Shown piece by piece: positions 8,163 to 15,541 of a stretch of DNA of 64,000 bases (position 1 is the stretch's first letter; the number at the start of each line of letters is the position of its first letter). Origin of the DNA: JBBRYB01 sp038238115 (GTDB lineage Bacteria; Actinomycetota; Actinomycetes; Propionibacteriales; Nocardioidaceae). The notes under the pieces were generated by a model that ran no database searches, had not been told where the DNA came from, and saw only the letters and a list, made by a program, of their open reading frames with translations. The stretch covers positions 1 through 64,000 of the forward strand of contig JBBRYB010000019.1 of assembly GCA_038238115.1 (NCBI GenBank), in the 5' to 3' direction. The translations under genes and the position numbers were made by a program.

Positions 8163-10663
8163 CGACGACAGAGGAACGTCCCGCCGCCGAGATCGGCGCA
8201 CCGCGCCGGCGCAAGGAAGACCAGCGGCTGATCACGGGGCGCACGCGGTGGACCGACAACATCACGCTCCCCGGCATGCTCCACCTCACCATGGTCCGCA
8301 GCCCCGTCGCCCACGGCAAGATCGCCTCGATCGACACCGAAGCTGCCAAGGCGGCGCCCGGCGTCATCGCCGTGATCACGGGGGCCGACATCGCCGACGA
8401 GCAGGGCAGCCTGCCCTGCGCCTGGCCGATCACCCCGGACCAGAAGGCCCCGCCGCACCCTGCGGTGGCTGTCGACACGGTGAACTTCGCTGGCGAGATC
8501 GTCGCCTGCATCGTCGCCCGGTCCCCCGCCGAGGCGCGCGACGCCGTCGAGCTGGTCGACGTCGACTACGACGACCTTCCTGTCGTGCTCGACATGGCCG
8601 CTGCCGCCCAGGGCGGTGAGCTCACCCATCCGGATCTCGGCACGAATGTGTCGGCGACCTGGGTCTACGACTCCGCGGAGGCCGGCACCGGCTCCGACGT
8701 CGAAGCGGCCATCAGCTCCAGTGACATCGTCGTCGAGCGGACATACCGCCAGCAGCGCCTGATCCCGGCCTTCATGGAGCCGCGCTCCGTCGTCTGCGAC
8801 CCGACGGGGGAGCAGACCACGCTGTGGTCGGCCACGCAGATTCCGCACATCTTGCGGCTCATGCTCGCCCTCACCTGCGGGATCTCCGAGTCGAAGGTGC
8901 GCGTGATCGCTCCCGATGTGGGCGGAGGGTTCGGTGGCAAGCTCCAGGTGACACCGGAGGAGGTCATCACCCTCGTCGTCGCGCGTCGCCTCGGCAGGCC
9001 ATGCAAGTACACCGAGACGCGCAGCGAGTCGATCATGGCCGCGCACCATGGCCGGGACCAGATCCAGAAGCTGACACTGTCCGCTCGCCGGGACGGCACC
9101 GTGACCGGCCTCAAAGTCGAGCTGCTCGCCGACATGGGCGCCTACCTGGGGCTCGTGTCGCCGGGTATCCCGATCCTGGGCGCGTTCATGTACAACTCGA
9201 TCTACAAGTTCCCGGCATACCGCTTCGTCTGCACGAACGTCTTCACCAACAAGAACTGGACGGACGCCTACCGCGGCGCCGGCCGGCCGGAGGCGACCTA
9301 CGCGATCGAGCGGATCATGGACGAGCTCGCCGTCGAGGTCGGGGTCGACCCGATGGAGATCCGGGAGAGGAACTGGATCAAACATGAGGAGTTCCCCTTC
9401 TCGACGGTCGCGGGGCTGGAGTACGACACCGGCAACTACGAGGCGGCTACCGCCAGGGCCAAGGAGTTGTTCGGTTACGACGCGCTGCGCGCCGAGCAGG
9501 AGCAGCGTCGGCAGAGCAACGACCCGGTGCAACTCGGGATCGGAATTTCCACGTTCACCGAAATGTGCGGGCTTGCTCCCTCGCGGGTGCTCGGCGCCTT
9601 GTCCTACGCCGCCGGTGGCTGGGAGCACGCGTCCGTGCGAATGCTGCCGTCCGGCAAGGTCGAGGTCGTCACCGGCACCAGCCCCCATGGGCAAGGGCAC
9701 GAGACCGCATGGGGCCAGATCACCGCGGACCGGCTCGGCGTGCCGTTCGACGACATCGAGGTGCTGCATGGCGACACCCAGATCTCCCACAAGGGCTTGG
9801 ACTCCTATGGTTCCCGTTCGCTGACGGTGGGCGGGATGGCCCTCGTCGCAGCGGCCGACAAGGTGATCGAGAAGGCCAGGCCCATCGCGGCGCACATGCT
9901 CGAAGCCAGTGTCGACGACCTCGAGTTCACGGCTGGCAGATTCAACGTCCGGGGGACCGACTCCAGTCTCGGCATCGGTGACATCGCCTTGGCGGTGTTC
10001 GCGGCGCACGACCTGCCCTTCGGGGTCGAGCCATCGATCGACGCCGAAGCGACGTTCGACCCTGCGAACTTCTCCTTCCCGCACGGCACGCACCTGTGCG
10101 CGATCGAGGTCGACACCGACACGGGTGCGGCGAAGATCCGCAACTACACATGCGTCGACGACATCGGCAACGTCATCAACCCGCTGATCGTCGAGGGACA
10201 GGTGCACGGCGGCCTCGTCCAGGGCATCGCCCAGGCGCTGTTCGAAGAGGCGGTGTACGACGACTCGGGGACCCTGGTGACAGGCTCGTTCGTGGACTAC
10301 CTCGTGCCGAGCGCGGCGGACCTGCTCAACTTCACCACCGACCGGACCGAGTCGCCGTCGACCACCAATGCGCTGGGCGTGAAGGGCGTCGGAGAGGCCG
10401 GCACGATCGCCTCTACTCCCGCCGTGGTCAACGCCGTGGTTGACGCGCTGAGACCCTTGGGGATCAACGACATCGAGATGCCGTGTTCGCCGTACCGCAT
10501 CTGGACAGCCATCCAGGCCGCGTCGTCGGGTGCGAAGACGCCGACCGACAACCCGACAGTCGACGAGCCGGCCCAGCCGACGCACAACGCAGCGACGAGC
10601 GAGGCGATGACAACCGAGACCTCAGGAGACAACGCCATCGACACCGAAGGAGGGCGGGCATGA
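8159..10663 (+). CDS. Form II CoxL-like molybdenum hydroxylase large subunit
   Basis: An 834-residue xanthine oxidase-family catalytic subunit. Seen are the molybdopterin motif GGGFGGK (residues 255-261), the active-site loop AYRGAGR (370-376) and the catalytic Glu in GVGEAGT (E746). True aerobic CO dehydrogenases (form I) have AYRCSFR with the Cu-binding cysteine. AYRGAGR is the form II signature, so CO oxidation is doubtful and an aldehyde, purine or other heterocycle is possible. About 50 C-terminal residues (from SSGAKTPTDNPT) form a Thr/Glu/Pro-rich tail not usual for the core enzyme. The start is set by ATGA overlap with coxS; the end overlaps coxM likewise. Confidence 0.93.
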   Translation: MTTTEERPAAEIGAPRRRKEDQRLITGRTRWTDNITLPGMLHLTMVRSPVAHGKIASIDTEAAKAAPGVIAVITGADIADEQGSLPCAWPITPDQKAPPHPAVAVDTVNFAGEIVACIVARSPAEARDAVELVDVDYDDLPVVLDMAAAAQGGELTHPDLGTNVSATWVYDSAEAGTGSDVEAAISSSDIVVERTYRQQRLIPAFMEPRSVVCDPTGEQTTLWSATQIPHILRLMLALTCGISESKVRVIAPDVGGGFGGKLQVTPEEVITLVVARRLGRPCKYTETRSESIMAAHHGRDQIQKLTLSARRDGTVTGLKVELLADMGAYLGLVSPGIPILGAFMYNSIYKFPAYRFVCTNVFTNKNWTDAYRGAGRPEATYAIERIMDELAVEVGVDPMEIRERNWIKHEEFPFSTVAGLEYDTGNYEAATARAKELFGYDALRAEQEQRRQSNDPVQLGIGISTFTEMCGLAPSRVLGALSYAAGGWEHASVRMLPSGKVEVVTGTSPHGQGHETAWGQITADRLGVPFDDIEVLHGDTQISHKGLDSYGSRSLTVGGMALVAAADKVIEKARPIAAHMLEASVDDLEFTAGRFNVRGTDSSLGIGDIALAVFAAHDLPFGVEPSIDAEATFDPANFSFPHGTHLCAIEVDTDTGAAKIRNYTCVDDIGNVINPLIVEGQVHGGLVQGIAQALFEEAVYDDSGTLVTGSFVDYLVPSAADLLNFTTDRTESPSTTNALGVKGVGEAGTIASTPAVVNAVVDALRPLGINDIEMPCSPYRIWTAIQAASSGAKTPTDNPTVDEPAQPTHNAATSEAMTTETSGDNAIDTEGGRA

Positions 10664-11514
10664 TCCCGGCAGCCTTCGACTACGTGTCCCCGGACTCGCT
10701 CGCGGGTGCGCTCGAGGCGCTCGGCTCCGACGCCGACGAGATCAAGGTGATGGCGGGCGGGCAGAGCCTGATCCCTGTGCTCAAGCTGCGCCTTGCGGCC
10801 CCGACCCTGATCGTGGACCTCGGGCGGATCCCCGGGCTGTCCGGTGTCACCGACGAGGGGGACGCCATCGTCATCGGCGCGATGACGACCCACGACGAGG
10901 TGGCCACCGATGCGCTCGTCACCGAACATGCTGCGCTGCTGGCCAAGGCGGCGCAGACGGTGGCCGACCCCCAAGTCCGCCACCGGGGAACTCTCGGCGG
11001 CGCACTCGTGCATGCTGATCCGGCAGGTGACCTGCCGGCACCGATCCTCGCGCTCGAGGCCGAGATGGTGATCGTCGGGCCGGCCGGTGAACGAACGGTG
11101 TCGGCGGCCGACTTCTTCGAGGACATGTTCACGACCTCGGTCGGGCCGGACGAGATCCTGACGCAGATCCGGGTGCCGAAGCACTCCGGCTGGGGCGCCC
11201 ACTACGAGAAGTTCACCCGGGTCGCCCAGCAGTGGTCGATCGTGGCGGTCGCCGCCACCGTCAAGACCGAAGCCGGCACAATCACCGACGCGAAGGTCGC
11301 TCTCACCAATATGGGCTCGACCGCCGTACGGGCGCGAGCGGTCGAGGCTGCCCTGATCGGACAGCCGGCCAACCCCGACGCAGTCAGGTCGGCGGCCGCC
11401 CAGGCCGCCGACGGGACGACGCCGCCGACGGACCCGAACGGTGACGCGGACTATCGTCGACACCTGGCGGCCGTGCTGACCGGGCGTGCCGTGCTCACGG
11501 CGGTAGGAACCTGA
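10660..11514 (+). CDS. coxM: FAD-binding medium subunit of Mo-hydroxylase (CoxM-like)
   Basis: A 284-residue FAD subunit. The two flavin motifs are AGGQSLIPVLKLRL (about residues 31-44) and RGTLGGALVHADPAGDLPA (about 109-127), followed by the CO_deh_flav_C-type C-terminal domain (EKFTRVAQQWSIVAVAATV). It passes electrons from the CoxS clusters to an external acceptor. ATG at 10660 overlaps the coxL stop by 4 bases, so S, L and M are translationally coupled as expected for an equimolar heterotrimer. Confidence 0.95.
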   Translation: MIPAAFDYVSPDSLAGALEALGSDADEIKVMAGGQSLIPVLKLRLAAPTLIVDLGRIPGLSGVTDEGDAIVIGAMTTHDEVATDALVTEHAALLAKAAQTVADPQVRHRGTLGGALVHADPAGDLPAPILALEAEMVIVGPAGERTVSAADFFEDMFTTSVGPDEILTQIRVPKHSGWGAHYEKFTRVAQQWSIVAVAATVKTEAGTITDAKVALTNMGSTAVRARAVEAALIGQPANPDAVRSAAAQAADGTTPPTDPNGDADYRRHLAAVLTGRAVLTAVGT

Positions 11515-11542
11515 TGAACGACCGACACGAGGGGCCGCACCC

Positions 11543-12310
11543 GTGCAGTTGAGCCACCAGTTCACAGTTCCCGTGTCGGTCGACGCGGCGTGGGTTGCCT
11601 TCAACGACCTGCAGCGCATCGCCCCCTGCTTCCCCGGCGCAGCGCTGACGTCGTACGACGGAGACAGCTTCGACGGGCTGGTGAAGATCAAGCTCGGGCC
11701 GATCTCGATGCAGTACACCGGGACCGGCCATTTCATCGAGCGTGACGAAACGGGTCACCGAGCGGTCATCGAGGCCAAGGGCAAGGACAAGCGCGGCAAC
11801 GGGACAGCCGCCGCCACCATCACCGCCAGCCTCCAGGCGGGCGAGGACGCGAGCACGAACGTTTCAGTGGTGACCGACCTCAACATCACGGGCAAGCCGG
11901 CGCAGTTCGGCCGGGGCGTGATGCAGGACGTCAGTGACAAGCTGCTCGCGCAGTTTGCCTCCTGCCTCGAGACGAAGCTGAGCGGCCCCGACGAGGCTGC
12001 CCCCGTCACGGAGACTGCCCCCGTCACGGAGACTGCCCCCATCACGGAGGCTGCCCCCATCACGGAGGCTGCCCCCGCGGAAGCTACCGCTGGCCAGTCC
12101 GGGTCCGCCACGGGCGCCAAGCACCCGGCCGATCCGGGCACCGCCGCCCCGGCAGCACGCCCAGCCGCCGTTCAGTCGCCTTCGGAGCCTGCGGCGGCTC
12201 AGCTCGACCTGGGCACCGCCGTGCTCCCCGTGCTGCTGAAGCGCTACATGCCCCACCTCGTCGCAGGATTCATCGGCCTCGTGCTGCTTCGCCGGCTGCT
12301 GCGCGGCTGA
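11543..12310 (+). CDS. coxG: CoxG-like SRPBCC protein with C-terminal membrane anchor
   Basis: A 255-residue protein with an N-terminal SRPBCC/CoxG domain of about 150 residues (SVDAAWVAFNDLQRIAPCFPGA; FGRGVMQDVSDKLLAQF). Next comes a Pro/Thr/Glu/Ala-rich linker with four perfect hexapeptide repeats, then a hydrophobic C-terminus (HLVAGFIGLVLLRRLLRG) ending in Arg. CoxG is known to recruit Mo-hydroxylases to the cytoplasmic membrane and pass electrons towards quinone, and the anchor plus flexible linker fits such tethering. The GTG start lies 28 bases after coxM behind a GAGGGG ribosome site. Confidence 0.9.
   Translation: MQLSHQFTVPVSVDAAWVAFNDLQRIAPCFPGAALTSYDGDSFDGLVKIKLGPISMQYTGTGHFIERDETGHRAVIEAKGKDKRGNGTAAATITASLQAGEDASTNVSVVTDLNITGKPAQFGRGVMQDVSDKLLAQFASCLETKLSGPDEAAPVTETAPVTETAPITEAAPITEAAPAEATAGQSGSATGAKHPADPGTAAPAARPAAVQSPSEPAAAQLDLGTAVLPVLLKRYMPHLVAGFIGLVLLRRLLRG
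11999..12070 (+). repeat. Four 18-bp tandem repeats inside coxG linker
   Basis: Four in-frame copies of an 18-base unit (GCCCCCGTCACGGAGACT and its variant with ATC/GCT) encode AP[VI]TE[TA] repeats. Copies 1-2 are identical, as are copies 3-4. This suggests recent slippage that changes linker length without a frameshift. Confidence 0.9.
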
Positions 12311-12312
12311 CC

Positions 12313-12376
12313 TGCCAGTTTGTTCCGCTCGAGACGCCAGTTGTTCCGTTCGACACGCCAGTTGTTCCGCTCGCCA
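12313..12376 (-). repeat. Intergenic 21-bp tandem repeat array, locus 1 (3 units)
   Basis: Three head-to-tail units in the gap between the convergent ends of coxG and the gene at 12406. On the plus strand each unit begins CGCCAGTTGTTCCG, followed by TTCGACA or a variant; the first unit has one extra T. Read on the minus strand the core is GAACAACTGGCG, the same core and 21-bp period as the six-unit array at 53761. No start codon or ribosome site makes it a convincing gene. Confidence 0.8.
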
Positions 12377-12405
12377 GCCGACCCGTGCCTCGTGGCGCTG
12401 GCCGG

Positions 12406-12777
12406 TCAGGACGCGTTGGACGAGTCGTTCTGGGTCGGCAGCTTGCCCAGCCGGGCCACGAGCACGCCGGACTCAGAGCACACCCAGTGTGGGTCGGGCC
12501 CGAGCTCGGGTTCGATGGAGAGGCTGTGCTCGATCGGATCGGCACAGCCTGCGCAGACTGGCCAGCGGCGGGCCTCGTCGAACAACGCGTCCTGCACGTC
12601 CTGCGCCACCAGGCCGTTCACAAACGCTGCGCCCTGGCGCCACTGCGACAGCCACCAGCGTCGCTGCGCCACGCAGTCCTCGACCACCGACACAGTATGA
12701 GGGTCGACCAGGCCCTGGGCCTCGAGGTCTTTGAGGACGAGTGCTCGCGCATTCAGCAGCGGGTCTCCCGACGTCAT
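12406..12777 (-). CDS. Conserved hypothetical protein with a short Cys motif
   Basis: A 123-residue protein if begun at ATG 12777 (MTSGDPLLNARALV); ATG 12786 would add three residues, and an upstream reading-frame extension has no family character. Features are an N-terminal helical half rich in charged residues (WWLSQWRQGAAFVNGLVAQDVQDALFDE) and a C-terminal CAGCADPIEHSLSIEP...WVC stretch with CxxC and a later Cys, possibly a small zinc site. I do not recognise the family. It is divergent from the CutC-like gene. Confidence 0.65.
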   Translation of the reverse strand: MTSGDPLLNARALVLKDLEAQGLVDPHTVSVVEDCVAQRRWWLSQWRQGAAFVNGLVAQDVQDALFDEARRWPVCAGCADPIEHSLSIEPELGPDPHWVCSESGVLVARLGKLPTQNDSSNAS

Positions 12778-12868
12778 GGCCTCCATCCTGGCACCCTGGT
12801 GCAAACGGTCCGCGCTACGTCTGCACCCGACGCGACAGCAGACCTTGTCCCCAGACGGGAGTCGTACA

Positions 12869-13687
12869 GTGACGACGGAGAACCCAGCCACGACCCCTCG
12901 CGTGGTACCGACTCACGCCTCGCAGTCGACCCAGCATCCAGGGTCGACCCAGCACCTCGGGACCAGCCTCCTGGAGGTGGTTGCTCTGCACCCCCGAGAC
13001 GCCGAGCATGCGCAACTGGGTGGCGCCGACCGTATCCATGCCCGTGCCTGGGTCGAGGGGCAGGCGCGGGCAGTCGAACCGGCCGCCGCCAGCGCGATCG
13101 TGCGAGCGACCGATCTCCCCGTGCGGGTGAGCCTGCGCCTGTCGGAGGGCTTTACGACCCAGGGCGGAGAGTTCACCCGCCTCGTCGGGCTGGTTGGGGA
13201 CTATCTGTCGCTGGGTGTCGAAGGGTTTTCGTTCGGCTTCTTGACCCGTGACCTCGAGGTTGACGTCGAGGTGTGCTCGGCGTTGGTCGACACCATCGAA
13301 GGAGTCCCCTGGACGTTCGACCGCGCCTTCGACCGGGCGCTGGAGATGCGGCGAGCGTGGCGGCAGGTCGCCACCTTGGCAGGGCTCGACGGCGTACACA
13401 CCGCCGGCGCCGCCTTGGGCTTGGACTCCGGTTTCGACGACCTGATCGAGATGGCGGAGTACGACCCATCCTTCGCCGCGACCGCGATCGCCGCCGGCGG
13501 CGTGCGCGCCGAACACATGCCGTGGCTGGTGCGGAGCGGGGTGTCGCGCGTGCACCTGGGCGCATCCGTGCGGCCGGGTGGCTCATGGACGAAGGCCGAC
13601 GTCGATGCCGGCTTCGTGCGCTCGTGGCGGCTGCTGCTCGACGACGCCGTCACCGGGTCGAGAACGAGACGCGGGGCGGCTGGCTGA
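12869..13687 (+). CDS. CutC-like TIM-barrel protein
   Basis: A 272-residue protein resembling the copper homeostasis family CutC. LLEVVALHPRDAEHAQLGGADRIHA matches the first strand and helix, PVRVSLRLSEGF the second strand, and VEGFSFGFLTRDLEVDVEVC the third, ending with a GVRAEHMPWLVRSGVSRVHLG barrel strand. GTG at 12869 is chosen because earlier codons lie in the regulatory region of the divergent neighbour. The 40-residue Thr/Ser/Gln-rich N-terminus is not part of the fold. A copper role for CutC is disputed, and nothing nearby points to copper. It is followed after 3 bases by the LD-carboxypeptidase fusion. Confidence 0.75.
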   Translation: MTTENPATTPRVVPTHASQSTQHPGSTQHLGTSLLEVVALHPRDAEHAQLGGADRIHARAWVEGQARAVEPAAASAIVRATDLPVRVSLRLSEGFTTQGGEFTRLVGLVGDYLSLGVEGFSFGFLTRDLEVDVEVCSALVDTIEGVPWTFDRAFDRALEMRRAWRQVATLAGLDGVHTAGAALGLDSGFDDLIEMAEYDPSFAATAIAAGGVRAEHMPWLVRSGVSRVHLGASVRPGGSWTKADVDAGFVRSWRLLLDDAVTGSRTRRGAAG

Positions 13688-13690
13688 CGC

Positions 13691-14893
13691 GTGGGCGTCC
13701 TGATCGACCCACCGGTCTGGCCTGCTCACGGTCGGCTCTGGGCGCACCTGGTCAGCGACGTGTCTCTTCAGGAGCTGCATGCCTTCGCGTCGGCGCATGG
13801 TGTCTCCCGGCGCGGGTTCGAGCGCGATCACTACGACGTCCCAGCCGAGCTGCACGGCGCTCTCGTCGCCGCGGGTGCTGTGCCCGTGTCGGCGCGCGAC
13901 GTCGTACGTCGGCTGCACGCGTCCGGCCTGCGCCGCCGCAAGTCTGAGGCGCCGAGCCCACGTTGGCCCGGGCAGGAGCTGCTGCGAGCGCCCCGACTGG
14001 CGCCCGGTGACCGGGTCGGCGTCGTGGCGCCGGCCGGCGTGGTGTGGGAGGACCGCCTGGCGAGGGGGATCGCGAGGCTGGAGAGCTGGGGCTTGCGGGT
14101 GCAGCTCGGCGAACATGTGTTCGCCCGCCATGGCGAGTTGGCCTACTTGGCCGGCACCGACTCCGACCGTGCCGGCGACCTGACCAGAGCCTGGACCGAC
14201 GACGGCGTCGCCGCGGTGATGCTGGCCCGCGGAGGATATGGCTGTCAGCGGATGCTTGACCTGCTCGACTGGCGCCGGCTCGCCGAGGTTTGCCCGAAGC
14301 CGATCATCGGCTTCTCCGACGTGACAGCGCTGCACGAAGCCGTCGCCTCCCGGCTCGGGCTGGTGAGCGTGCACGGCCACGTCGTCACCTCCCTCGGCGC
14401 CGCGAGCCTCGGCAGCGCGGAGCGGCTTCGGCGATTACTCATGCAGCCGGAGCTGGTCACCGACCTGCTTGACGGTGTGCCCGTGGGCACGCTGGTCGCG
14501 GGTCGCGCCGAGGGCGTCCTGGTGGGCGGCAACCTGATGCTCCTGGCTTCAGCAGTCGGGACGTCGATCAGCCGACCGGCCCGGGGCGGCATCGTGGTGC
14601 TCGAGGACGTGTCCGAGCCTCCGTACCGGGTCGACCGGCAGATCACCCAGCTCCTGCGGAGCGGGTGGTTCGAGGGTGTGCGCGGCATCGTCCTGGGGGC
14701 GTTCACCAACTGTGGAGCTCCTCGAGAACTGGACGCGGTGCTCGGCGAACGGCTGGCGCCGCTTGCGGTACCGATTGTCCGGGGGGCCGACCTCGGCCAC
14801 ACGCCGACGACGATCAGCGTCCCCCTCGGGGTGCGGGCCACGCTCGACGCGGATGCGGGCAGCCTGGTGCTCGACCGCCCGGCGCTGGTCTAG
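13691..14893 (+). CDS. DUF4031 - S66 LD-carboxypeptidase fusion protein
   Basis: A 400-residue two-domain protein. Residues 1-82 are DUF4031 (LIDPPVWPAHGRLWAHLVSD; RDHYDVPAELHGALVAAGA; DVVRRLHASGLRRRK). Residues 98-400 are an S66 peptidase: RLAPGDRVGVVAPAG, LARGGYGCQRMLDLLDW, nucleophile Ser in GFSDVTALH (S209), the acidic element VLEDVSEPPYRVDRQI and the His element LGHTPTTISVPLG. S66 enzymes cut the L,D-bond of the peptidoglycan tetrapeptide for recycling or microcin-type conjugates. The GTG start is 3 bases after the CutC-like gene. The two domains are usually separate, and the reading frame is continuous here. Confidence 0.88.
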   Translation: MGVLIDPPVWPAHGRLWAHLVSDVSLQELHAFASAHGVSRRGFERDHYDVPAELHGALVAAGAVPVSARDVVRRLHASGLRRRKSEAPSPRWPGQELLRAPRLAPGDRVGVVAPAGVVWEDRLARGIARLESWGLRVQLGEHVFARHGELAYLAGTDSDRAGDLTRAWTDDGVAAVMLARGGYGCQRMLDLLDWRRLAEVCPKPIIGFSDVTALHEAVASRLGLVSVHGHVVTSLGAASLGSAERLRRLLMQPELVTDLLDGVPVGTLVAGRAEGVLVGGNLMLLASAVGTSISRPARGGIVVLEDVSEPPYRVDRQITQLLRSGWFEGVRGIVLGAFTNCGAPRELDAVLGERLAPLAVPIVRGADLGHTPTTISVPLGVRATLDADAGSLVLDRPALV

Positions 14894-15510
14894 TCGTCTC
14901 GCAAGGCGGCCAGCTCCACCTCGAGGTTATGGCGCGCGGCCGACTGCCAGTGACGCTTCGCGTATCGGGTTCCGTAGAGCTGGGGCAGCGCCAACAGCTG
15001 CAAGATGACTGCGGCGCGGCCGCTGCGGAAGTCCGCGTCACTGACGTGCGAGTATTCCTCGCGCACCGCCCGGACGTACGCCGCGTATGCCTGCGCGGGG
15101 CTGGCGAGCACGGCGAGGTCCGCGTCGCAGAGGACCTGGCCGTTGGCGTCGCCTGCATCCGGAGCGTGGCTTTGCGTGAGCCGCACGAGCCGGGTCACCT
15201 CGACGACCCGGGCAGCGTGTACGCCGCTGGCGTCCAGCATCTCCTCTGCCAACCGGGCGGACTGCTCCTCGTTGTCGTCGGCGTGGACGTCATACACCGC
15301 GTCGTGGAACCACGCCGCCAGCTCGACGGACGTGACGTCGTCGGCTTCGGGTGCGAGTACGTCGACCGCCGCCAGCACAGCTGCCAGGTGGTCCACGGTG
15401 TGGTAACGACGCGCCGCAACGCCGTACCGGCTGATCAGCGCACGGCCGACGCGCGCCGAGCCGGGCAGGGTCAGCGCCCACCGCGACTCGAGGTCGTTGT
15501 GTTCTCCCAT
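14890..15510 (-). CDS. HD-superfamily metal-dependent phosphohydrolase (COG4339-like)
   Basis: A 206-residue protein. ATG at 15510 (MGEHNDLESRWALTLPG) fits the family start. The metal motifs are YHTVDHLAAVLAA and WFHDAVYD (the HD pair), with a later CDADLAVLA Asp. This family of predicted HD phosphohydrolases has no settled substrate. The 3' end overlaps the convergent LD-carboxypeptidase gene by 4 bases. Confidence 0.85.
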   Translation of the reverse strand: MGEHNDLESRWALTLPGSARVGRALISRYGVAARRYHTVDHLAAVLAAVDVLAPEADDVTSVELAAWFHDAVYDVHADDNEEQSARLAEEMLDASGVHAARVVEVTRLVRLTQSHAPDAGDANGQVLCDADLAVLASPAQAYAAYVRAVREEYSHVSDADFRSGRAAVILQLLALPQLYGTRYAKRHWQSAARHNLEVELAALRDD

Positions 15511-15541
15511 CACGCCTCTGATGATCCCTCGCGACTGACGC

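Noticed and set aside
8111..10585. An 824-codon minus-strand frame opposite coxL
   Set aside because: Fully covered by a well-supported CoxL gene with all active-site motifs; the antisense translation lacks any family signature.
8159..10663. Calling the enzyme a true aerobic CO dehydrogenase
   Set aside because: The active-site loop is AYRGAGR, not the Cu-binding AYRCSFR of form I enzymes.
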